15,259 bases of DNA, taken from positions 1-15,259 of the forward strand of contig DAOWNY010000013.1 of assembly GCA_030642325.1 (NCBI GenBank). Reading direction: 5' to 3'. The notes beneath the pieces were generated by a model. That model was given only the letters and a program-made list of their open reading frames with translations, did not search any database and was not told the origin of the DNA. A program made the translations under genes and the position numbers. Position 1 is the stretch's first letter. Each line of letters opens with the position of its first letter. This document shows positions 1 to 6,677 of this stretch, in pieces. Source of the DNA: Deltaproteobacteria bacterium (lineage in GTDB: Bacteria; Desulfobacterota; DAOWNY01).

Positions 1-900
1 AATCACTTCCTTAAAAGAAATCTCTATCCTCTCTTTTATTGCCTCCAGATGCTTCAGGGCCTCTTGTTCCCCCAATCTTATCAGATCTTTGGTTTTGGTA
101 AAATCGGCCCAATATATATGCAGATCAGGGGGACAAATCAGCACGTCGGCTAAGCGAAGCTTGCATCGGTTTATTTCCCGGTTCATTATCGCATTCGCTC
201 TCATTACTGCATCAAGGCAGTTAGTTATCGACATCTCCCTGGTGAGGGGCTTGCTAATGTCCACCGCTATTACTACCTCAGCTCCCATACTTTTAACTAC
301 TGAAATGGGGACCATATTAACTGTTCCCCCTTCAAACAATACCCTCCCGTTTATCAGCATGGGGGGAACCACACCAGGAACCGCTGAGCTGGCATAAATA
401 GATTCTCTTAACAGACCTTTTCGCAAAACCGCCTCTTCTCCCCCTGCCAGATCGGTAGTCACTGCTGCAAAGGGAATTTCGAGGCTTTCAATGTTCAGTT
501 CATCAATGAAAAAAGCGATATTTTCCATGAAAATCTGGGATGAAACTATGGACTGTTTTGTCAAAGACATGGCCAGTAAATATTCTTTTTTAATAAAACC
601 AGTGAATCTTTCCCAAACATTGTTGTCATCTTTTCCTTTGTCATTTACCTGGGTTAAAAAATTAAATTTGGTTCGCTTGAATAAATCACTCTCAAGATAT
701 TCTAAAATCCTTTCTTCAATGTATCCCGAATTTCTTTTTGCGGCATACATTCCCCCGATCAAAGCACCGGCACTGGTTCCTGCTATTATATCAATGGGAA
801 TTTTCTGGTCTTCAAAGGCCTTCAACACCCCTACATGAATTGCGGCACGAGCCCCGCCTCCTCCCAAAGCCAGACCAACTATGGGCCTTCTTTTTGCCAT
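1..900 (-). CDS. Patatin-like phospholipase (RssA/YlbK-type), 3' end cut by the window
   Basis: The frame is open from an ATG at 900 to the left edge (300 codons), so the C-terminus is missing. Patatin-like proteins are lipid acyl hydrolases with a Ser-Asp dyad. Visible in order: the oxyanion-hole glycine run GLALGGGGARA at residues 9-19, the nucleophile elbow GTSAG at about 41-45, SSAVPG at about 172-177, and FEGGTVNMVPI at about 190-200, where the family's second catalytic motif (normally DGG or DGA) should be. Here the aspartate is Glu (codon GAA), which is odd because this Asp is the catalytic partner of the Ser. VVIAVDIS at about 211-218 is also typical. No signal peptide is seen, so the protein is probably cytoplasmic or peripheral to the membrane. 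It is transcribed away from the repeat-filled gap on its right. The family call is firm; the activity is uncertain because of the Asp-to-Glu change. Confidence 0.88.
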   Translation of the reverse strand, partial: MAKRRPIVGLALGGGGARAAIHVGVLKAFEDQKIPIDIIAGTSAGALIGGMYAAKRNSGYIEERILEYLESDLFKRTKFNFLTQVNDKGKDDNNVWERFTGFIKKEYLLAMSLTKQSIVSSQIFMENIAFFIDELNIESLEIPFAAVTTDLAGGEEAVLRKGLLRESIYASSAVPGVVPPMLINGRVLFEGGTVNMVPISVVKSMGAEVVIAVDISKPLTREMSITNCLDAVMRANAIMNREINRCKLRLADVLICPPDLHIYWADFTKTKDLIRLGEQEALKHLEAIKERIEISFKEVI

Positions 901-1015
901 GAAACCCCCTTAGCCATCAACCCTTCGGCAAAAATAAAAATTATTTGTACCCATATATCCAGCTCCTGATTTCTGCACTAAAAATTGATTCCGGCTATAC
1001 GGTATAAACAATATC

Positions 1016-1127
1016 ACAACCGTTCACGGTTTTTATTCAATGAATGTAACTATTAAAATGGATAGAAGAACTCATAATTACATCTTAGACCCTAAGTTTT
1101 TACCAATAGTTAACTGTGAACGGATAC
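1016..1127 (+). repeat. MITE-like repeat, short copy
   Basis: It starts with ACAACCGTTCACGG and ends with GTGAACGGATAC, so the ends are imperfect inverted repeats of the CCGTTCA type. Its right part (about 1067-1130) repeats 1442-1505 in direct orientation; bases 1089-1130 and 1464-1505 (42 bases) are identical. It is shorter than the neighbouring copy, consistent with an internal deletion. It carries no gene. Confidence 0.7.
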
Positions 1128-1335
1128 TAAATATCATACTACCAATCTGATAGCCTTTCAACCATATAAGGCTGCGAAATACTAAATGGAACATAGCGCT
1201 TCTCATTAACAATTGATATTGCAGAATTTGCAACATGGGAATTATTCTGCTTTTATATCTTGTCTGCCATTTTGAAATTTCACTTAACCACAATCTTAAA
1301 ACTCGTGATCCAATGCTATTAACGTAAAAAAATAT

Positions 1336-1504
1336 GTAACCGTTCATGGTTTTTTCAATGAAATGAATTTTATAACGATGTAATAAACATGTTTGATATC
1401 GATTCCAATTCCGGAGTTAGTTCTTTTAAATTGTTCAAAAAAAGACTCATGATTACATATTAAACCCTAAGTTTTTACCAATAGTTAACTGTGAACGGAT
1501 ACTA
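1336..1504 (+). repeat. MITE-like repeat, about 170 bp copy
   Basis: It is bounded by GTAACCGTTCA at the left and TGAACGGATAC at the right, which are inverted repeats of each other with one mismatch. The interior includes TTTTTTCAATGAAAT, TTTATAACGATGTAA and GATATCGATTCCA. The same elements occur in the same order, on the other strand, in the copy at 4551-4934. A short non-coding unit with terminal inverted repeats and several diverged copies fits a MITE or similar non-autonomous element. No target-site duplication was established. Confidence 0.7.
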
Positions 1505-1513
1505 AAATATATA

Positions 1514-1549
1514 CATTTTAGTCATTGCGAGGAACGAAACAACGCGGCA
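1514..1549 (+). repeat. GTCATTGCGA-type dispersed repeat, half copy
   Basis: CATTTTAGTCATTGCGA is followed by GGAACGAAACAACGCGGCA. It is closely similar to 5023-5060 in the same orientation and to the left arm of the complete palindrome at 12872-12970. It lies just beyond the end of tgt. Repeats that begin GTCATTGCGAG are common palindromic intergenic elements in many bacteria. Confidence 0.6.
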
Positions 1550-1604
1550 GGCAATATCTTTCGCATTTTATTATTTACGAATCCCTGAAAAAAATGAAGA
1601 GCGG

Positions 1605-2819
1605 CTACTTTCGGTTTGATCCTCCACGGGAATTCCACTTTCTCGTTAATTCTGCCAATGTTTTCTCTTTAATGGCCGTGCGGATCTGGCCCATCAATGA
1701 TTCCATGAAGTTAAAATTATGAACGGCGGCCAGATGCATCGCCAGGGGTTCCCCAGCCATAAATAGATGCCTTAGATAGGCCCGGGAATAATGACGACAC
1801 GTATGGCATCCGCACCCTTCCTCAACCGGACGGGGATCATTCTTAAACCGGGAATTTTGAATATGTATCCTGAATCGTTCTTTATTTTTAGAAAAAAAAG
1901 TGCCTGTCTGAGCAAATTTGTTTGGAATAACACAGTCGACGAGATCGATGCCCCGCTTAACCACCTCAAAAATATCCTGCACTTCGCCGATACCCAGTAG
2001 ATGACGGGGTTTCTCCGGGGGTAAAATGGGGATTGTCCACTCCAGAACCCGGTACATCTCTTCTTTGGATCTTCCCAGGGAACCGCCAATGGCATAACCG
2101 TCAAAATCCAAGTTAGAAATAAAAATGGCACTTTTTTCCCTCAAGTCACGGTATGCCCCACCTTGAACGATTCCCATCAGGGCCTGTTTATTGTGGGATA
2201 TTTTCCCGAACTCTTCCCTGGCACGAACTGCCCAGCGATTGGTCCGCTCCATTGCCGCATTAGTATAATGATAATCATGCAGGGGAGAGGTGCACTCATC
2301 CAGGACAAGGACAATATCCGCCCCAAGCTTCTGCTCCAGTCTTATTACCTGCTCCGGGCTAAAACGGTGCCGCGAGCCATCCAGATAAGATACAAATTCA
2401 ACTCCATTATCATCCACTCTCACCAACGATTTTCCTTTTTTTGAATGAAAATGCCTTCCCAGATCTTGATCTTCGGGAAAAATCGGTGCGACTTTTCCCA
2501 CCCGGTGTTCTTTGGCAGCCCCCAGACTAAATATTTGAAAACCCCCGGAGTCTGTAATCAACGGCCCCTCCCACCCCATGAAACTATGAAGTCCTCCCAT
2601 ATGTTCTATGATGTCCCCACCGGGCTGCAGGTGAAGATGGTAAGAATTGGCAATGATCACCCGGCATCCGCTCGCATGGATATCTTTTGACGATAAAGCC
2701 TTCACCGTTGCACGAGTCCCAACGGCAACAAACGAGGGGGTTTTAATTGAACCATGAGGGGTAACAAGCTCGCCGGTTCGTGCCTCTTTGTCATTAGATA
2801 AAACTTTAAAGGAAAACAT
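1605..2819 (-). CDS. tgt: tRNA-guanine(34) transglycosylase, divergent, probably queuine-type
   Basis: Tgt swaps guanine 34 of GUN-anticodon tRNAs (Tyr, His, Asn, Asp) for a 7-deazaguanine base. The 404 residues carry the family landmarks: DSGGFQ at 90-95 (general acid/base Asp90), DEC at 174-176, GIVQGG at 216-221, LLGIG at 274-278, nucleophile Asp295 in DLVDCVIP, and the zinc site C336, C338, C341 and H367. Differences stand out. The pocket segment, GGLAVGE in preQ1-using bacterial enzymes, is GGSLGRS at 245-251, placing Gly249 where Zymomonas Tgt has Val233; Gly there is typical of queuine-using enzymes. The usual PTRxARNG after the nucleophile is PNKFAQTG, changing both arginines known to contact tRNA. 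An insertion of roughly 30 residues follows DSGGFQIF. The ATG at 2819 is preceded by AGGG. It lies 76 bases downstream of qng1, which supports queuine salvage. The family is certain; the substrate is inferred. Confidence 0.93.
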   Translation of the reverse strand: MFSFKVLSNDKEARTGELVTPHGSIKTPSFVAVGTRATVKALSSKDIHASGCRVIIANSYHLHLQPGGDIIEHMGGLHSFMGWEGPLITDSGGFQIFSLGAAKEHRVGKVAPIFPEDQDLGRHFHSKKGKSLVRVDDNGVEFVSYLDGSRHRFSPEQVIRLEQKLGADIVLVLDECTSPLHDYHYTNAAMERTNRWAVRAREEFGKISHNKQALMGIVQGGAYRDLREKSAIFISNLDFDGYAIGGSLGRSKEEMYRVLEWTIPILPPEKPRHLLGIGEVQDIFEVVKRGIDLVDCVIPNKFAQTGTFFSKNKERFRIHIQNSRFKNDPRPVEEGCGCHTCRHYSRAYLRHLFMAGEPLAMHLAAVHNFNFMESLMGQIRTAIKEKTLAELTRKWNSRGGSNRK

Positions 2820-2895
2820 TGATTAACCCTATTAATTGACATTTACGGTCAGGGCTTTGCCCCAACCCATACTCTCTTAAAGTAAAGCCGGCTTT

Positions 2896-3858
2896 TTAAT
2901 AAAAAGTGGTCAACGTTCGATGATAAGGCTTTAATCCAACCCCGGCATCCTGACCCATATTCCAAAGGATCCAATCGATTTCAAATGCCCTGATCTCCCT
3001 TCCCAGCCGGGAAAACTCCTGTCGCATCAGTTCTACCGCAAAGATGGTATTGGCCCTGATTTCAATTTCCAGGAGATCTCCCTGCTTAAGCAAAATATTT
3101 TGATCAATTTTTTTAGAAAGAAAAGATGAATAGCGCAGTATTCCTAAGTGGCGTAAAACCTGCGGCAATTTATAATCGGCAAAACAGGTAAGTTGATCAA
3201 TATCCATGAAATTTCCCTCATCTTTACCCCCGAAGGCGCCGTAAAGATCGGCAGCTAAAATCTGTGCCCGTTTATAGAATAAAACTTCATTGCCCCGGTA
3301 ATTAGCAACATCCCGAAAGGACGGAAATTTCTCCGCCAGCAAGCGAACCAGCCTTAATGCCGATTTTCCAGCCGCTTCGATTAAAAGACCGGCTGATCCT
3401 TCGTAGTCTCCAAGCAGGACTTTTCCCACTTCATTAAGGATGTTGAGACGATCTTCCAAAAGCTGCAAATTATCTGCTCCCCCTAAAATATCCTTCAAGC
3501 TGTTTAAAGAAAGTTGGGCCAGATAGTCGGCCCTGGTGAGTGGGACCCCCGACTCAATGGCCTTGCCGATGGAAGCAGCCATGGCATAATAACCCGATAT
3601 TTTACGGGATCGGTATTCGATTTCCCATTTTGCCTTGCCCTTTTCCGGCCAAAAGCAGAAGTTGATACTATCCAGGATCAAAAGATAAGAAACCATCTTC
3701 TCATCACTGCCCTCCCAATGGTAAAAACAGTCCCAGGCAGGGACTTGTACGCCTTTATTCTGCAATGTCCCGGTTGCATCAATTATGGCCTGCTTATCAA
3801 TTTGCACCTGAAAACTATCTTCTGACAGTTTTCGGGTGCTTTCGAGAACTTCCCACAT
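2896..3858 (-). CDS. qng1: Queuosine-5'-phosphate N-glycosylase/hydrolase (Qng1, DUF2419)
   Basis: The 320-residue protein matches the DUF2419 queuosine-salvage family along its length. Known members cleave queuosine 5'-monophosphate to free queuine and ribose 5-phosphate, in a DNA-glycosylase-like helical fold. Diagnostic stretches are LDSINFCFW (62-70), WEIEY (78-82), SGYYAMAASIGKAIESGVPL (88-107), FPSFRD (178-183), FYKRAQILAADLYGAFGG (194-211), DIDQLTCFADYKLPQVL (219-235) and LEIEIRANTIFAVE near the C-terminus. The ATG at 3858 has AAAGGA eight bases upstream. It lies 43 bases after the HD-domain gene and 76 bases before tgt on the same strand, so the three probably form an operon. The pairing with a queuine-type Tgt makes physiological sense: one releases the base, the other inserts it. 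No queuosine de novo genes (queC, queD, queE, queF, queA, queG) are in the window. The family call is firm from remembered consensus; no search was run. Confidence 0.92.
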   Translation of the reverse strand: MWEVLESTRKLSEDSFQVQIDKQAIIDATGTLQNKGVQVPAWDCFYHWEGSDEKMVSYLLILDSINFCFWPEKGKAKWEIEYRSRKISGYYAMAASIGKAIESGVPLTRADYLAQLSLNSLKDILGGADNLQLLEDRLNILNEVGKVLLGDYEGSAGLLIEAAGKSALRLVRLLAEKFPSFRDVANYRGNEVLFYKRAQILAADLYGAFGGKDEGNFMDIDQLTCFADYKLPQVLRHLGILRYSSFLSKKIDQNILLKQGDLLEIEIRANTIFAVELMRQEFSRLGREIRAFEIDWILWNMGQDAGVGLKPYHRTLTTFY

Positions 3859-3901
3859 CTTTTTAATCCTTTAAAAATTGTGTTGTGTCATCCGGCGTAT
3901 C

Positions 3902-4471
3902 TTAAAGAGCCAGCTCCTTTGCTATTTTCTGCATGGCACCAAGAGAGATCTCACAAAACTCCCCTAAATCAAGCCCCAGTTTTTCGCATTCCTTGATAAT
4001 TTCCCGGTTAACCCCGGCGGCAAACGCCTTTTCCTTCATCCGCTTCTTGATGGATTTGGGCTTAACACTGCTGATTTTTTTATCCGGATAAACCAGAGCA
4101 GTGGCTGTCACAAGACCGGTGATGGTCTCTCCCGCGGCCAGAGCATGGTGCAACTTCTTCCACCGTCTTTTCTTGCCTGCGATTTCATTGTGCATCACGA
4201 TAGCTTCCACAATTTCTTCATTCAAATTATGGCTGCGGAGAATCTGTTCAGCTTTCAAGCCATGCTTCGAAAGGTCGGATCCGACCAGTTCCACGTCGAG
4301 ATCGTGAAGTAATCCCGCCAGACCCCACTTCTCTTCATCCTCACCCAACCTCCTGGCCAGAGCAATCATAACCGCTTCACTGGCCAGACAATGTCTGATT
4401 AAATTTTCATTTTTAATGTTCTTCCTCAACAGAATTAATGCTTCATCCCGGTTTATCCCATATCCCATCAT
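3902..4471 (-). CDS. HD-domain (HDIG-type) metal-dependent phosphohydrolase, COG2316-like
   Basis: HD-fold proteins bind divalent metal through H...HD...H/D residues and usually cleave phosphate esters. Here H27 (IRHCLASE), H56-D57 (GLLHDLD, 53-59), H70 (SKHGLKAE) and H94 (IVMHNE) fit that pattern. Length is 189 residues from ATG 4471. The frame could start at a TTG at 4489, but the sequence between the two contains GGGGAGG, an excellent ribosome binding site six bases before the ATG pair at 4471/4468, so the shorter start is preferred. It is the first gene of the likely operon with qng1 and tgt. A nucleotidase step in recycling queuosine nucleotides would be a reasonable job, but nothing in the sequence fixes the substrate. 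COG2316-type proteins occur widely outside queuosine operons. Confidence 0.85.
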   Translation of the reverse strand: MMGYGINRDEALILLRKNIKNENLIRHCLASEAVMIALARRLGEDEEKWGLAGLLHDLDVELVGSDLSKHGLKAEQILRSHNLNEEIVEAIVMHNEIAGKKRRWKKLHHALAAGETITGLVTATALVYPDKKISSVKPKSIKKRMKEKAFAAGVNREIIKECEKLGLDLGEFCEISLGAMQKIAKELAL

Positions 4472-4550
4472 TTTTTCCTCCCCAGCCAAAATACCGGATC
4501 ACGATCAAACAAACCCCCGGCTTATTCACCTTCTTCAACTATCCTTGATT

Positions 4551-4934
4551 GTATCCGTTCACAGACAGTTTACAGTTCACAGTTGGTAAAAACTTAGGAT
4601 CTAAGATGTAATATGACCTGAATTGAGCACTTAGCCTTTAGCAGTTAGCTATTAGCCAAAATGACCACAGGATGTTTTGCTATTACAAATTTTTACCTAT
4701 TGGGTTTTATTTCAAGCTGCCGTAATATCTCGGATTTTCAAAGCTAAACGCTGATTGCCGGCAGCTAATCGCTCAACTTAGGTATGAGCTCTTCTTTTGA
4801 AGATTTTAAAGCCTTCAACAATTTAAAAAAACTAATTCCAAAACTGGAATCGATACCGAGCATATTTACATCGTTATAAAATTTATTTCATTGAAAAAAC
4901 CGTGAACCGTGAGCTGAAAACCGTGAACGGTTAC
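4551..4934 (-). repeat. MITE-like repeat, long inverted copy
   Basis: It begins GTATCCGTTCACAG and ends GTGAACGGTTAC. Read on the minus strand it repeats the order of motifs seen at 1336-1504: CCGTTCACGG, TTTTTTCAATGAAAT, TTTATAACGATGTAA, ATCGATTCCA, then at the far end ACATCTTAGATCCTAAG and TTTTTACCAA. It is about 215 bases longer than that copy because of extra interior sequence rich in TTAGC/GCTAA words (4630-4660 and 4742-4775), itself possibly a second nested repeat. With 1336-1504 it brackets the tgt-qng1-HD operon in inverted orientation. Confidence 0.7.
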
Positions 4935-5022
4935 CCTTATTTTATCCATAATAGACTCCATCGAAAGAAAATCAATCTTTTTATAATATTCACTGCAACG
5001 TCAGTAGGTTAAAATAAAAAGT

Positions 5023-5060
5023 CATTTTAGTCATTGCGGAAAATAAAACAACGCGACAAC
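5023..5060 (+). repeat. GTCATTGCGA-type dispersed repeat, half copy
   Basis: CATTTTAGTCATTGCGGA is followed by AAATAAAACAACGCGACAAC, matching 1514-1549 with a few substitutions and in the same orientation. The two copies lie on either side of the tgt-qng1-HD operon and its inverted repeats. Confidence 0.6.
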
Positions 5061-5258
5061 CCCATTTAATAATACACGATACTTTAAGCAACCAAATACA
5101 TCACTTGATTTTCAGATTGACGGTATAATTGTTCTATGTTAAGCATGGAGATAACCTACTTTCTTTCCAAATAATAGAAAATGACCATTTAAAAGCCGGG
5201 GCAATATCTACCAAAGCATTGAGGTAGTTTCCGTTTTTTGAATTAAAAGGAGATGGAC

Positions 5259-6155
5259 ATGCGTCGTAACGTTACTTTCACCAGCCGTGGGGTAGATTGC
5301 GCTGCCTGGCTTTATTTACCTGATAATATTAACGCCGGTCAAAAGGCACCGGCAATCGTAATGGCCCATGGTTTTTCTGCTGTAAAGGAGATGTATTTAT
5401 CTGCCTTTGCCGAGCGTTTTGCCGCTGCCGGTTTTGTCATTCTTGTTTTCGATTATCGCTGTCTCGGCAGCAGTGAAGGTGAACCCCGCGGGCAGATATT
5501 TCCCTACGAACAACAAGAAGACTACCGCAATGCCATTACCTGGGTATCAAACCAAACCGAAGTTGACCCGGATCGTATTGGAATATGGGGAACCTCTTAC
5601 AGCGGGGCGCACGTATTGCATTTAGCCGCTTTCGACAAACGTATTAAGGCAGTGGTCTCTCAAGTGCCGCTCATTAACGGATGGGATACCTTGCTGCAAT
5701 TGATGAACTCTGACCAGTTTGCCGGGTTTCTTCAATTCCTGAAAAATGATCGTTCCACTCGGTATTTAACGGGTGAGGTTAATTACTTTAAAGTAGTGGC
5801 TCCCGAGGGAACTCCTTCGATGGCTTCCACTCCTGAATCCTATGACTGGTTTACCCATGCTGCCGACACCATTGCTCCCACCTGGCAAAATCAGGTTACG
5901 GTTGAATCTCTTGAAAAATTCCTTGAATATGATCCTGCCGGTTCCATCCATCTGATATCACCGGCTCCGTTACTTTTTATCGTTGCCGAACATGACACCC
6001 TTGGTCCCCCTGATCTTGCCATCGCAGCCTATGAACGCGCCCTGGAACCGAAATCAATCGCCGTTCTGCCATGCCGGCACTTTGATGTTTACACCGAGCC
6101 ATGGATGTCAAGGGCGGTTGGTCCTGCTGTGGACTGGTTTAAACAAAACTTGTAA
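5259..6155 (+). CDS. Alpha/beta hydrolase, dienelactone-hydrolase/S15-like
   Basis: This is a serine hydrolase of the alpha/beta fold, about 298 residues. Visible elements are the oxyanion-hole HGF at 38-40 (VMAHGFS), FDYRCLGSSEG at 64-74, the nucleophile elbow IWGTSYSGAHVL with Ser113, a likely acid Asp at about 246 (AEHDTLG) and His at about 274 (CRHFDVY). The elbow reads G-T-S-Y-S-G rather than strict GxSxG, a variant I recall from a subgroup of these hydrolases. No signal peptide is present, so it is probably cytosolic. The frame also has an ATG at 5253, but AAAAGGAG ends directly against it and sits six bases before the ATG at 5259, which is therefore chosen. It appears to be a lone gene with repeat-rich or empty DNA on both sides. 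The substrate is unknown: ester, lactone or peptide bonds are all possible. Confidence 0.88.
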   Translation: MRRNVTFTSRGVDCAAWLYLPDNINAGQKAPAIVMAHGFSAVKEMYLSAFAERFAAAGFVILVFDYRCLGSSEGEPRGQIFPYEQQEDYRNAITWVSNQTEVDPDRIGIWGTSYSGAHVLHLAAFDKRIKAVVSQVPLINGWDTLLQLMNSDQFAGFLQFLKNDRSTRYLTGEVNYFKVVAPEGTPSMASTPESYDWFTHAADTIAPTWQNQVTVESLEKFLEYDPAGSIHLISPAPLLFIVAEHDTLGPPDLAIAAYERALEPKSIAVLPCRHFDVYTEPWMSRAVGPAVDWFKQNL

Positions 6156-6677
6156 ACAGACGCAACAACAGTAACCTCTAAACTGATTACGGTTTTTTAC
6201 CGATAGATAATTTAGTTGCAAAAATTGGCTTAATTTAATGGTTTACAAATGATGACAAAAAGTCACCGGAATTTCGAACCTGAAAAAATTTAAATTTATT
6301 GTGATCGCTAAGCACATTCATCGGGAGCGACATGGAGTTCGCTTTGGACTTTAAACACAAGGCCATTCAGCGAATCGCATAAACCGGATAACTTCGCCTT
6401 CGTATCGCTTACCAACCTTAAACTTTGAAAAGTGAGTTGTTAAGAATTATTTGACAAGCACTATTTTATCCTCTAATATTCTAAATAGTATAGATACTAT
6501 TGCCGTTAACCATGAATGATATTGATTTCTTCAAAAAAAGATAACAAAAGGGTTTTATGATAAATTAAATACAATTAATGATTGCGCGGATAAAAAAAGG
6601 GTTTTCCCAAACATTTGACTGTTGGCTCTCAAGCTCTTAACTCAAAATATCACCCCATTCGATTTTACAATATCATT
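6156..6677. other. Intergenic gap with a promoter-operator candidate
   Basis: About 520 bases with no gene that I can support. Near its right side is a sigma70-like promoter with an 18-base palindrome (listed separately). The word AAAAGGGTTTT occurs twice (about 6546-6556 and 6596-6605). I saw no clear terminator behind the hydrolase gene. Confidence 0.6.
6451..6501 (+). promoter_or_regulatory. Sigma70-type promoter with palindromic operator at the start site
   Basis: TTGACA at 6451-6456 is a perfect -35 hexamer. After exactly 17 bases comes TAATAT at 6474-6479 as -10. The predicted start of transcription, about 6486, falls inside a perfect dyad AATAGTATAGATACTATT (6484-6501, two 8-base arms around AG). 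A palindrome at this place commonly serves as a repressor site. The transcript would run into the deacetylase and DUF3786 genes with a leader of nearly 200 bases. Confidence 0.5.

Larger units (their letters stand above)
901..1604. other. Repeat-rich intergenic gap without a gene
   Basis: About 700 bases lie between the patatin-like gene and tgt. I see no credible coding region. An 89-codon frame on the minus strand at 1078-1347 has no family signature and lies across repeat sequence. The gap holds two units of a MITE-like repeat (1016-1127 and 1336-1504) and a half copy of a GTCATTGCGA-type palindromic repeat (1514-1549), listed separately. Confidence 0.7.
4472..5258. other. Repeat-rich intergenic gap between divergent genes
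   Basis: About 790 bases separate two divergently transcribed genes. I see no coding region. It contains the inverted copy of the MITE-like repeat (4551-4934) and a half copy of the GTCATTGCGA repeat (5023-5060), so promoters for both flanking genes must lie in or beside repeat DNA. A perfect TATAAT occurs at 5124-5129, but no good -35 hexamer is spaced correctly from it. Confidence 0.7.

Noticed and set aside
1078..1347. 89-codon open frame on the minus strand in the repeat-rich gap
   Set aside because: It overlaps two copies of an intergenic repeat, has no recognisable domain and an unlikely composition; best read as chance.
1016..1505. CRISPR array
   Set aside because: There are only two spaced copies of the 42-base repeat, more than 300 bases apart, with no regular spacer pattern and no cas gene.
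5124..5129. Perfect TATAAT upstream of the alpha/beta hydrolase
   Set aside because: No convincing -35 hexamer at 16-18 bases; TTGATT is only 13 bases away. Too weak to list as a promoter.
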